The notes beneath the pieces are model-generated. The model was not told the DNA's origin. It made no database searches and saw nothing but the letters and a program-made list of their open reading frames with translations. Positions 54,672 through 64,000 of a stretch of DNA of 64,000 nucleotides are shown here, in pieces. Source of the DNA: Lepisosteus oculatus (taxonomy: Eukaryota > Chordata > Actinopteri > Semionotiformes > Lepisosteidae); NCBI RefSeq assembly GCF_040954835.1, contig NC_090708.1, positions 26,982,001 to 27,046,000 on the forward strand. The letters run 5' to 3'. The translations under genes were made by a program, and so were the position numbers. Every line of letters starts with the position of its first letter. Position 1 is the first letter of the stretch.

Positions 54672-55381
54672 CAATCTTCTAATCACAAAGCATCCTAAAG
54701 CAAAATAAAGGAGTCACCCACCCCATGAGACATTCCATTCATCTAAATGCAGCATAGTTCATACAATGCAGATCGAGTAGAAAAAGTAAGAACGGTTTCA
54801 AAAATTGAATTTAAGGATTTCTGGAATACCAGCCAGTAGAATCAGAGCATGAGATTTAGCCAGTTGTTCCCAAATTGGTAAATTGGTCCAAATCAGGTGG
54901 TAGTGAGTGAGAGGTCTCTGAGAGCTATTTTAAAATGAAGAAATACAGACAGTTCTGACTCCTGGAGGGCTTCTCATTGTAGCGCATAATTCGTATTTGA
55001 AACATTAAATGCACCAATTTTACCCTGTATTACATTGCACAAGCTTTGTCTTTTCATGTTTCGATGCATCAAGAGACACGAATACTAATGAAGGCTTAAA
55101 CCGGGGAAGCAAGCAAAAAACAATTGTGTTCTCTGACTGTAAAACACGCGTTGTTTCAAAACACGTGCAATATTGTAGGCTTCACGATGGCAATTCATTA
55201 ACATCCTTCCTTCATAGCAAATGTACAAGATCAGTTTGAAAGCGTTAAATATTCAGTGTCTCCTTAGGTTTATTTCTAATTTTCTGCTGAAAGATTATTG
55301 CGGCTCAAGAGAAAAAGCGCAGAAGATCTAAAAATCTATTTTCTGTGAAAAAAAAGCACATCTCTACATGCCAACCCACGT

Positions 55382-55454
55382 GGGCCAGCGGTGCAATGGG
55401 CAATGCATCTGACTACGGATTCGAAGATTCCAGGTTTGACTCCTGGCTGGCTCC
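55382..55454 (+). pseudogene. tRNA-Arg(ACG) pseudogene
   Basis: 73 nt, the same length as vertebrate tRNA-Arg-ACG. The anticodon arm CTGACTACGGAT and the T-arm region CCAGGTTTGACTCCTGG are kept. Several differences from a functional gene are CpG to TpG/CpA changes, including the T-loop TTCGA to TTTGA, and the D-loop GGATAA is GGGCAA. No oligo-T terminator directly follows. It may be a decayed gene or a SINE head. Confidence 0.6.
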
Positions 55455-58287
55455 CTGGTGTGCTCTTCACTCCGCTGCTGAGTAGATGCCTGGTTTTTAC
55501 ATCCTTAAAACAGCTAAGAGAATAATGAGGTCCAGATAATCAGAATTTGGTACAGGGCAATGTGAAAGAAACCAATGCTTGCCGTCCTTCTTCATAGCAA
55601 AATGTATGCAATATCCGACAAAAGAGAAAACCAGCATTTCGCAGATGGCTTTTGAATGTTTCTTAAGGGAAACCAATACAATATGTCCATGAGGTATGTC
55701 TAAAACATCTTCAAGTTCATTGGATAACCATTACTAAACGACCCACGTAAAGTAGGAGATAGCAGTAGGAGAGGATATGATTTCCTGTGCAATCTGCAAC
55801 GTCATTCTTATTGAACTCAGATATTCTGTGCATCGACGTAATATCTGTAAGGTAAGGAAGGAAAAATCAAAATGCCAAGACCAACTGCAGTCTGTCATTT
55901 GAAGACTGTAACATGCACAATGTGTACTAATCGAATCTTGTGCCATCGTGTCATTTAAGAGTATAAGAAAACCCACAAACTGGAGTTGAAAAAAATATAG
56001 ATACAGGATTTAACAGGAAACAGGTACTGAAATTGATGTGAAAATAGGTGCTCAAACTGGACCGATGTGGCTGGATTGTTTCCAACAAGATATATTCTTC
56101 TAAAATATCACTTAGCCAAATGAGAGGTATTTGGGTGGAAAAAGGTGCCATTATAACCTTGAAAATGTTCAGTTTACAGTTCAGTTTTTACTACAAAAGC
56201 CCAGCATACTGCAAAACAAACACATTTTGGGGGTAAAAATGCTGTAGCAAGTAACAGACCTAATGTAACACCACACGAGTCAGCCAGGATTTAAAGCTAA
56301 AACATTCAGGTCCACAGTCAGACATGTTATCCCTTATGCCACTGGCCTACAATGGCTACTCTGTCTGGTGTGTGCACAACCTTTTCCATGTGCCTGCCTG
56401 CTGCTCTTCATTTTTATGACGTTTTTGCTGTTATACTAAGTACCGTAATTCCTGTGCACAAACTGACAGATATCTCTAAACCTGGCAGAGTGAGACAAAG
56501 ATTCTACTGGGTGCAGGATGAGGCCAGGACAGTTGTCTTTCTAAGTGTGCAAAAGATATTTCCAATACAACAGTTGAAGCCTGACATATATCTTAGTCAG
56601 TAAGGTGGTAACCTCTTGTCCCCTTAAGGCATGCTGTACAAGAAAAGAATGAGGTCTGGGCGTCTCAATTGTGGATTAAAAATGTGACCATATAGTAATA
56701 AAAGTACAAAGCATTATGACGTACACTTAAAACTTTGTAGTGTAGTGAGATTGCTGATATAAAATTGTCATGCAGGTGGCTGAAATATTTCAGTGGTGGT
56801 GATGTTAGTCATTCCACAGATTGCTAATGGCTTTGAGATCCTTTTGGAATGGTATGCGCTTTGTAATATAAATGCAAGGTATTGGTATTATAATGTATTT
56901 TTTATCAACAATAACATTCAACTTTGTTTCTTTTTTGCCTCTTTTAATTAATCCTCTTCTGGCTCTCTCTGTAATTAGAAAAAAAAAACAATCCTATCAC
57001 TGAATCTCACTAACAGTAGACTAAAAGGTCTATAAAATCTATGAATGATCTTTCTTAAACTTTATTTGTAAGACAGTAATTGTCCAAACTAATTTCAGAT
57101 TTATATTCCTAAACATAGTATTCCAAAAGGAGATACAAGAAGGTTTAAAATATAAATAGCACAAATTCCTAATATAATTATTATTGCATTTTTTTTCTTT
57201 TATATTTACTTCATCCAAAAGTTAATTTTCAGGAATAGCATCAAAGTTTATAATATATTCACAGGGAGTGATAGGAATCTTAATTGTTTCCCAATATTCT
57301 GTATATGTAAACAGTCTGCCCTCTTCATTTAACAATAAGGCCACTAGCCAGATTTTGTTATCATACCAAGTTGGAAAAAATATGCTTTTATTTTTTTACT
57401 TTATATCTTTATTTTTCCAAAAATAAAATGTATTTGGTGAAACGTTGCGCTTATCTATTGAATTCCAACATAATAAAACTTGTTTATGAAAGTTAGATAA
57501 TTTAAGAGGAATTCTATTAATATCAAAATTACATTTTATCAAAAATTCAAGATCACCTATATATTGAAAAATCAACTTGGGAATACAATTCCATATATTA
57601 TTTTTGTTTATAGTATAATTTCTAATCCAACTGCCTTGAAAGATAATAATAGCAGCATAAAAATCTAAGAAAATCAATCCACCGTGATTCCTAGGTTGAG
57701 TTAGAAGAGATTTTCTTATATAATGAGGTTTATTTTTCTAAGTGAAGTTATCATTAATCATTAATAATATACTTAGGGACATCCAATGAAAGAGAAACAT
57801 ACAAAGCAAGAAAACCCTTCTGCTTTTGATAATAAAACCCAACCTGTCAGACACAAATCTCTCATTAAACAAGACTGAAATCTCTTCTTTGTTTTGTCTA
57901 AGATAGGCTCAAAATGGAATCTACATCTTTCATCCTGATCTTTAGAAATTATGATCCCTAAATAACTCACCACCTTTTTTTCAGGTATATTGTCAACAAC
58001 AGTCCTTAAGAGAGAATAAATCAAATTTATTTATAATTAAATATAATCCTGACACCAAAGAAAATGTACCTACTTTATGTCTGTTGCCTTATCTTATGCA
58101 AGATGACAAATTTTAATTTCTCTACCTAAGATATGAATTCCTTTCATAACACTATTATTATTATAAAGAGCTAAAGCCTGAGTTACTAATAAAAACAAAA
58201 AGGAGAAATAGGGCATCCTTGTCTAATACCTCTACCAATATCAAATCTTGGATAAATCCCATGATGTAATTTACAGTAGCTGAACTA

Positions 58288-58956
58288 TTATAACAATATA
58301 AATACATTTAATAACATTCTGAAAATATAAAAACCAAAAAATTCCAAACATTTAAAAATAAATGTATGTTCTACCGTATCAAAAGCCTTATAAAAATCAA
58401 GTAGAAGTATATAACTTTCGTCTTCTATAAAATCACTATAGTCTATCAAATCCAAGATTAGACTAATATTATTGCGTATATGTCTACCTTTCATAAACCT
58501 AGATTGTGTCTCCTCAATACTCTGATCTAAACCTTTTTTCAATCTATTTGCAAATATCAACGCTAATAATTTGGCATCATTATTCAATAGTGTAATAGGC
58601 CTCCAATTTTCTAAGATTTTGGGTTCGGGAATAAGAGAAATCACACCCTGTTTTAAAGAGGGGGGCATTTATTTCTTTTGTATAGATTCATTAAAAACAT
58701 CACATTAAAAAATCTGTAAATTTATCTTGAAAAACGTAAAGAATTTACTACTTAACCCATCATTCCCAGGGGCTTTATTATCTTTTAATTTCTTAATATT
58801 AATCTTAACTTCATTTTTTGTAATCTGTTGATCACAATAATATTGAAATGCCTCATCTAGCATCTGGCATCCTTCCTTATAGAACATAAAAAAACATCCA
58901 TTTTGAGATTCTCCTTCCTTGCTGAATATAGTTTTTTTTGTAAAAATCAGCATCAT
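58288..58956 (-). pseudogene. L1 ORF2 reverse-transcriptase fragment
   Basis: Two consecutive frames contain DNKAPGNDGLSSKFF, LIPEPKILENWRPITLLNN, SRFMKGRHIRNNISL and LLLDFYKAFDTVEH, RT motifs of the L1 clade in order. A frameshift separates the halves near 58,690, and the catalytic YADD-type block is not found intact. Confidence 0.75.
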
Positions 58957-59861
58957 AAGAGGCTATTTCTCTAGGATTATCTAAAATAGTACCATTAATA
59001 TTTATTTTTTTTCATTGAATTAAACTCAGATTTCTTTTATCTTCTAAATTATAAAAGTATTTAGATTTATTTCTCCTTCTACCATATATTATCTTCTCAA
59101 TCTTACAAACGCACCTCCTGCTTTATCTTCATAAACCTGATCTAACTGCAACTGAAGCAAATTTAGTTTATCCTTAACTTCTTGATTATAATTTGTAGTT
59201 AAAGTGAGATCAACTATATCTTTAATAATCTTCTTTAGAATTAAGTAAACCTTTTCTTCTTTTAATTGCAAGTTGTCTTATTTTGAACTTAATAAATTTC
59301 CAATTCTGAGAAAATGATTTATCCCGTAAAGCTTCTTCATAACTCTCTCTCATCACTGAAGTAGCATCCTTAACAAATTGTTCATCATCCAAGAGATACT
59401 TATTAAACTTCCAATAATTCGGGTTTTAAGGTTTTAAAGGGCCAGACGTACAAACCGATAAAAAAATCCCCTTGTGATCAGTCAATACAGCTGGACTCAT
59501 ATTAACATCAATAGTAAGACTTTTTAATTCTTTCTAAATCAACCACAGATAAATTTTTTGTTTTGAGAAATTACAATAACACCATGAAAATTGTCTTACT
59601 CCAGGGTTCAGACATCTCCAAATGTCACTTACCCCCAAACCCATACACAAGTTTTCCAATTCCAATGATTCCCTAATACTATCTACCCTTAGGGGCCATC
59701 TATCTAAGGATAGATAGATGTTTTATATTAATCTCTAACTCTTGAAAAAAATGTTTATTTTGTGATTTGCTATTGGTAGCACATACATGAACAATTACAT
59801 ATGGCTTTTTATCAGTCAACTATTAATAATATCCACCATCCAGAATGATGTCCGTTATAAT

Positions 59862-60110
59862 TTTGGGGCAGAATGGTGGCACTGTGGCTAAGGATCTGTG
59901 CCTGTGGCTAGAAGGTTGCCAGTTCAAATCCCACAGCCAGCAGAGAAATCCTACTGTGTTGGGCTCCTGAGGTGCCATACAATGGCTGACCCTGCACTCT
60001 GACCCCAAGCTTTTCTCCCTGTCTGTGTGTCTCACAGAGAGCAAGCTGGGGTATGTGAAAAGATAATTCCTAATGCAAAAAATTGTAAAGGGTTAATAAA
60101 TTGATGTTCT
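59862..60110 (+). mobile_element. tRNA-derived SINE, copy 3, nested in L1
   Basis: Same family as 8,978-9,262: head with GGTTGCCAGTTCAAATCCC, body CTGCACTCTGACCCCAAGC and GAGCAAGCTGGGGTATG, tail GGGTTAATAAATTGATG. It interrupts the ORF2 region of the L1, so it is younger. Confidence 0.78.
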
Positions 60111-60542
60111 TATTATTAATCACAAATTTTCCCCTTAAAGTTCCCCTTTAAGATAACAACACCAGCTGAATGATTAGTAACACTAGAAACATTAGTAACA
60201 CTAGAAATCCAAATATCATCTCCCCATTGACTTGTCCAAAACTGAAAATCAAACTGACTTGAGTGTGTTAATTGTAATTGTAAAAAATAAGTTTGCTCTC
60301 TTCCTTTTACGAAACACGAAAATCCCCTTTCTTTTAACTATATTAGGAATACCTCTGGCATTAATCAAGAAAATAGAAAAAGACAAACACAACACAGAAA
60401 AAATTCTTGAAAAAAAACTTACCAAACTAACTGCGAGTTTTCAAATCTGCATAATAAGAACCCTTAAAAGTGACTACAACACAAAGTGTTCAACACTAAG
60501 CAAAATAATAACAGTTACAGTGAAATCTCTTGTACTGGACAG

Positions 60543-60782
60543 TCACTGGCCGCGGATATCCTTCCCGTCAACGAACGCCCTCATGCCTTCCCTTCGCATG
60601 GCTTCTATCTGGGGCCACAGCTGATTCCTGGTGTCCCTGTCAGCAGCAGACAGATCCTCTGTGAACCTCAGGTTTTTGGCATTCAGAAACCTGTTCCTTC
60701 TGGCCGCTTGCCACAGCATGTCCCACGTCGTCCTTCTAATAAATTGTATAATAATTGCTCTGGGCTTTACAAGTACAGACAT
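60543..60782 (-). pseudogene. L1 ORF1 C-terminal domain fragment
   Basis: The minus strand encodes RAIIIQFIRRTTWDMLW, LRFTEDLSAADRDTR and MRAFVDGKDI, the RNA-binding and C-terminal part of fish L1 ORF1 proteins (transposase_22 family). The coiled-coil part lies upstream, split from the N-terminal part by the Tc1 element. Confidence 0.7.
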
Positions 60783-61015
60783 GTTGACTCTCCCGATGCG
60801 ATGAACACTGTCAATAGATTAAATCAAATCCTCCTCCTGGCCTGGCAGCACTGCTTTACATACAGTATGTCCTTAACTTTAGCAACACTGTCTGCAATTC
60901 ACAACAACTTTAAGTTACATCTACGGTGGTGCCTTTCAGCTTCATTGACATCTTGTTCAAGAGCTTTAATTCTCTTTTCTTGCTCTGTATTTATCTGTCT
61001 AAGAGATTTTATTTA

Positions 61016-61228
61016 CAGTGCCTTGCGAAAGTATTCGGCCCCCTTGAACTTTTCAACCTTTTGCCACATTTCAGGCTTCAAACATAAAGATATAAATTTT
61101 TTATTTTATGTGAAGAATCACCAACAAGTGGGACACAATTGTGAAGTGGAACGAAATCTATTGGATTTTTGAAACTTTTTTAACTAATAAAAAAATGAAA
61201 AGTGGGGCGTGCAAAATTATTCGGCCCC
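61016..61228 (+). repeat. Tc1 left inverted repeat
   Basis: 213 bp, reverse complement of 62,433-62,645 with no difference that I can see. The outer and inner ends both contain a (T/A)TTCGGCCCC motif, the likely transposase-binding direct repeats. Confidence 0.92.
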
Positions 61229-61406
61229 TTTACTTTCAGTGCAGCAAACTCACTCCAGAAGTTCAGCGAGGATCTCTGAATGATCCAATGTTGTCCTAAA
61301 TGACTGATGGTGATAAATAGAATCCACCTGTGTGTAATCCAGTCTCTGTATAAATGCACCTGCTCTGTGATAGTCTCAAGGTTCTGTTGAAAGCACAGAG
61401 AGCATC

Positions 61407-62426
61407 ATGAAGAGAAAGGAACACACCAGGCAGGTCCGTAATACTGTTGTGGAGAAGTTTAAAGCCGGATTTGGATACAAAAAGATTTCCCAAGCTTCAA
61501 ACATCCCAAGGAGCACTGTGCAAGCGATCATCTTGAAATGGAAGGAGTATCAGACCACTGCAAATCTACCAAGACCTGGCCGTCCCTCTAAACTTTCAGC
61601 TCAGACAAGGAGAAGACTGATCAGAGATGCAGCCAAGAGGCCCATGATCACTCTGGATGAACTGCAGAGAACTACAGCTGAGGTGGGAGAGTCTGTCCAT
61701 AGGACAACAATCAGTCTTACACTGCACAAATCTGGCCTTTATGGAAGAGTGGCAAGAAGAAAGCCATTTCTCAAAGATATCCATAAAAAGTCTCGTCTAA
61801 AGTTTGCCACAAGCCACCTGGGAGACACCCCAAACATGTGGAAGAAGGTGCTCTGGTCAGATGAAACCAAAATCGAACTTTTTGGCCACAATGCAAAACG
61901 ATATGTTTGGCGTAAAAGCAACACAGCTCATCACCCTCAACACACCATCCCCACTGTCAAACATGGTGGTGGCAGCATCATGGTTTGGGCCTGCTTTTCT
62001 TCAGCAGGGACAGGGAAGATGGTTAAAATTGAGGGGAAGATGGATGCAGCCAAATACAGGACCATTCTGGATGAAAACCTGTTGGAGTCTGCAAAAGACC
62101 TGAAACTGGGACGGAGATTTATCTTCCAACAAGACAATGATCCCAAACATACAGCAAAATCTACAAAGGAATGGTTCACAAATAAACGTATCCAGGTGTT
62201 TGAATGGCCAAGTCAAAGTCCAGACCTGAATCCAATCGAGAATCTGTGGAAAGAGCTGAAAACTGCTGTTCACAAACGCTCTCCATCCAACCTCACTGAG
62301 CTCGAGCTGTTTTGCAAGGAAGAATGGGCAAGAATTTCAGTCTCTCGATGTGCAAAACTGATAGAGACATACCCCAAGCGACTTGCAGCTGTAATCGCAG
62401 CAAAAGGTGGCTCTACAAAGTATTAA
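61407..62426 (+). CDS. Tc1-family transposase, intact
   Basis: 339 residues, the normal length for Tc1 transposases. Residues 1-110 hold two helix-turn-helix DNA-binding regions (RQVRNTVVEKFKAGFGYKKI; RRRLIRDAAKRPMITLDELQ) joined by the GRPR-like PRPGRPSK at 55-62. The DDE catalytic triad is Asp152 (LWSDETKIELFG), Asp243 (QQDNDPKHTAKS) and Glu278 (PDLNPIENLWKEL), with 34 residues between the last two: the DD34E signature. The Gly-rich KHGGGSIMVW (185-194) is present. No stop or frameshift. The enzyme cuts and pastes the element at TA sites. Activity is likely but untested. Confidence 0.95.
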   Translation: MKRKEHTRQVRNTVVEKFKAGFGYKKISQASNIPRSTVQAIILKWKEYQTTANLPRPGRPSKLSAQTRRRLIRDAAKRPMITLDELQRTTAEVGESVHRTTISLTLHKSGLYGRVARRKPFLKDIHKKSRLKFATSHLGDTPNMWKKVLWSDETKIELFGHNAKRYVWRKSNTAHHPQHTIPTVKHGGGSIMVWACFSSAGTGKMVKIEGKMDAAKYRTILDENLLESAKDLKLGRRFIFQQDNDPKHTAKSTKEWFTNKRIQVFEWPSQSPDLNPIENLWKELKTAVHKRSPSNLTELELFCKEEWARISVSRCAKLIETYPKRLAAVIAAKGGSTKY

Positions 62427-62432
62427 CGCAAG

Positions 62433-62645
62433 GGGGCCGAATAATTTTGCACGCCCCACTTTTCATTTTTTTATTAGTTAAAAAAGTTTCAAAAATCCAA
62501 TAGATTTCGTTCCACTTCACAATTGTGTCCCACTTGTTGGTGATTCTTCACATAAAATAAAAAATTTATATCTTTATGTTTGAAGCCTGAAATGTGGCAA
62601 AAGGTTGAAAAGTTCAAGGGGGCCGAATACTTTCGCAAGGCACTG
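62433..62645 (-). repeat. Tc1 right inverted repeat
   Basis: Partner of 61,016-61,228, ending GCAAGGCACTG next to the TA duplication. Confidence 0.92.
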
Positions 62646-62900
62646 TAGTTTTTTAAGAAACCGGCCTCTTTAACAAAAAATCCACAGATTTGTTTAAGAT
62701 TTCTTTTCATTTTTTTCAAGTGCTCTGCAACCTTTGTTATCGTGCCAAGAATGTTTGCCTGCACTTCTTCCAGCATCACGTCACTTTTCCCTCTCTTGGC
62801 TGGGGGTGGGGGGGGGATTCCAATTCCTCCTCAGGGAGCAGAGTTGCAGACTCAGCACCGGCGCTCACATACTGTATGAGTGCATCTCCCTTATCACTTG

Positions 62901-63516
62901 CACCTGCTTATCACTTGCAGGCGAATTAGTCCAAAGGAAGTCCAAAGGGGGTAGTAAGGTACAGTCCAACATCCAGAAACTGGGAGATCCATCAGAGACG
63001 CAGATGGTTAAAAACAGGAACAGAGAACTGGAACCAGGAACACGAAAGGTTAAAAGCATAACAGGACAAGGAGCTCCGAGCCCCAGACTCAGAGGTCAGG
63101 ACGCTGTGATGAAGCCTGTGCCCTCGGGCTACTCCTGTGCCCGGTGGTAAGCGGGCTTCAGGGTTCCCTGGCTTCCGGGTGTCCGTCTTCCCAAGCTAAA
63201 CCTGGAACTATGGAGTACCAGGCTTAAATAATGGAAAGGGAATGAAAAACAGCTGACACAAATAAAACTAAGAACAATACGGAAAAGGTAGAAGGGATGA
63301 TGACAGTAAGACAAACCCCACCACCATTAATTTCACAGTATTTCAAACTTCTGCTCAAAGAAGTGTTCAGATGTGACGCTGAGGCTGTGAGGTTTGAGCT
63401 TATGCAATTTGCTGTAAGGTAAATCACCTTACAACAAATTGCAAAAGCTCAACCCTCACAGCTAAACCATTTTTTCATTTGGCAGGGAGGCTAATTTATT
63501 TAACATTTTAATGTGT
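62901..63516. repeat. Unclassified dispersed repeat region
   Basis: Words such as GGAACAGAGAACTGGAACC and AGCATAACAGGACAAGGAGC resemble LTR-type sequence of fish, but I see no paired ends. No gene found. Confidence 0.3.
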
Positions 63517-63551
63517 AATTAATTAATTAATTAATTAATTAATTAATTAAT
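63517..63551. repeat. (AATT)n microsatellite
   Basis: Nearly nine perfect AATT units. Confidence 0.9.
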
Positions 63552-64000
63552 ACTCTGTACTCACAGTTGATTAACTGTACTTATAAAAATCATCCAAATA
63601 ATTACTTTAGACAGCGACAGTGTATGAAAACTGTACATTTAGTTCATTGGGAATTCTGTCCATTTTCAACCGTATCAAATTTCAAATTTGTATATAAAAA
63701 AACAAGTATTTTTTTTTTAGGTACACTTGAAGGAAGTTGTTATTTGGCATTTTTTAAATAAATTAACAGTTAACAAATTAACAAATTAATTTGTACAAAG
63801 TCTTGGGGAATAATTAGTGTTCTTCAGGAGCAGTACTAGGTATCAATGCATCAGATAACTATGGATACATACCCTGAATAGACTATATTAAATATAGATG
63901 TCAAATTACATTAACATCACTCTGTATAATACAGGGTTAGTCAAAATGTTGTTGACAAGTACAAGCCAATTATTTTACTAAAGTTTTGTTTTCTCTTCTA
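63552..64000. other. AT-rich intergenic end of window
   Basis: No reading frame or RNA gene recognised. Confidence 0.5.

Larger units (their letters stand above)
52882..57150. other. Intergenic, no protein gene seen
   Basis: Reading frames here are short and show no recognised domain. The stretch contains the candidate LTR at 54,434-54,671 and the tRNA-Arg pseudogene at 55,382-55,454. Confidence 0.45.
61016..62645 (+). mobile_element. Full-length Tc1/mariner transposon
   Basis: 1,630 bp, flanked by TA at 61,014-61,015 and 62,646-62,647. The terminal inverted repeats (61,016-61,228 and 62,433-62,645) are 213 bp each and identical by my reading, beginning CAGTGCCTTGCGAAAGTATT. It carries one intact 339-codon transposase gene. 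Long inverted repeats with internal copies of the terminal GGCCGAAT motif (at 5' positions about 61,033-61,040 and 61,221-61,228) are the IR/DR layout of many fish Tc1 elements. The lack of decay indicates recent insertion. Confidence 0.95.
57150..62900 (-). mobile_element. Decayed L1-clade LINE with nested SINE and Tc1
   Basis: Read on the minus strand from right to left: an ORF1 N-terminal part (about 62,900-62,650), coiled coil (about 61,010-60,900) and C-terminal domain (60,782-60,543), then ORF2 pieces with linker (59,271-59,089), RT (58,956-58,288) and C-terminal part (58,024-57,400). The phrase KLSNFHKQVLLCWNSI near 57,490 is the usual L1 ORF2 tail. Many stops and frameshifts show it is dead. 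Without the inserted SINE (59,862-60,110) and Tc1 (61,016-62,645) about 3.9 kb remain. The 5' and 3' ends are approximate. Confidence 0.75.

Noticed and set aside
60486-61172. 228-codon plus-strand open frame
   Set aside because: It is antisense to the L1 ORF1 domain and then runs into the Tc1 inverted repeat; its end reappears at the other inverted repeat.

Overview
The window is nuclear DNA of a ray-finned fish. It carries intron-rich vertebrate housekeeping genes with GT-AG introns, and its repeats are typical of fish genomes: a Tc1 transposon, a fish-type L1, Ty3/gypsy pieces, 5S rRNA-derived SINEs and tRNA-derived SINEs. The species cannot be fixed from the sequence alone.

Layout. 1-10,600 is a repeat-rich flank: two LINE 3' ends, a solo LTR with its target-site duplication, a decayed Ty3/gypsy element interrupted by a short LTR element with a tandem-repeat core, and several SINEs. 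10,600-17,190 holds N6AMT1 on the plus strand, six coding exons and 212 residues. 18,370-41,500 holds GART on the minus strand, 21 coding exons and 1015 residues, convergent with N6AMT1. 43,055-46,594 holds a four-exon, 287-residue minus-strand gene that I do not recognise by name; it has the Cys/His/Asn-Asp layout of a C39-like papain-fold peptidase, and minisatellites end exactly at two of its splice acceptors. 51,607-52,737 is the intronless coding region of DNAJC28 on the plus strand. 53,000-64,000 is intergenic: a tRNA-Arg pseudogene, a candidate LTR and a decayed minus-strand L1, itself interrupted by a SINE and by a full-length Tc1 element with an intact transposase.

How the genes relate. 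GART catalyses three steps of de novo purine synthesis and keeps the in-frame intronic stop, with polyadenylation signals downstream, that allows a GARS-only product. N6AMT1 is a glutamine methyltransferase acting on release factor eRF1, and DNAJC28 is a J-domain protein. They share no pathway, but the upstream regions of N6AMT1, GART and DNAJC28 all carry a ZNF143/THAP11-type motif (ACTAYRNNNCCCR), as is common in housekeeping promoters. All exon joins were checked by reading phase and by agreement with the known families; noncoding first exons and transcription starts are inferred.
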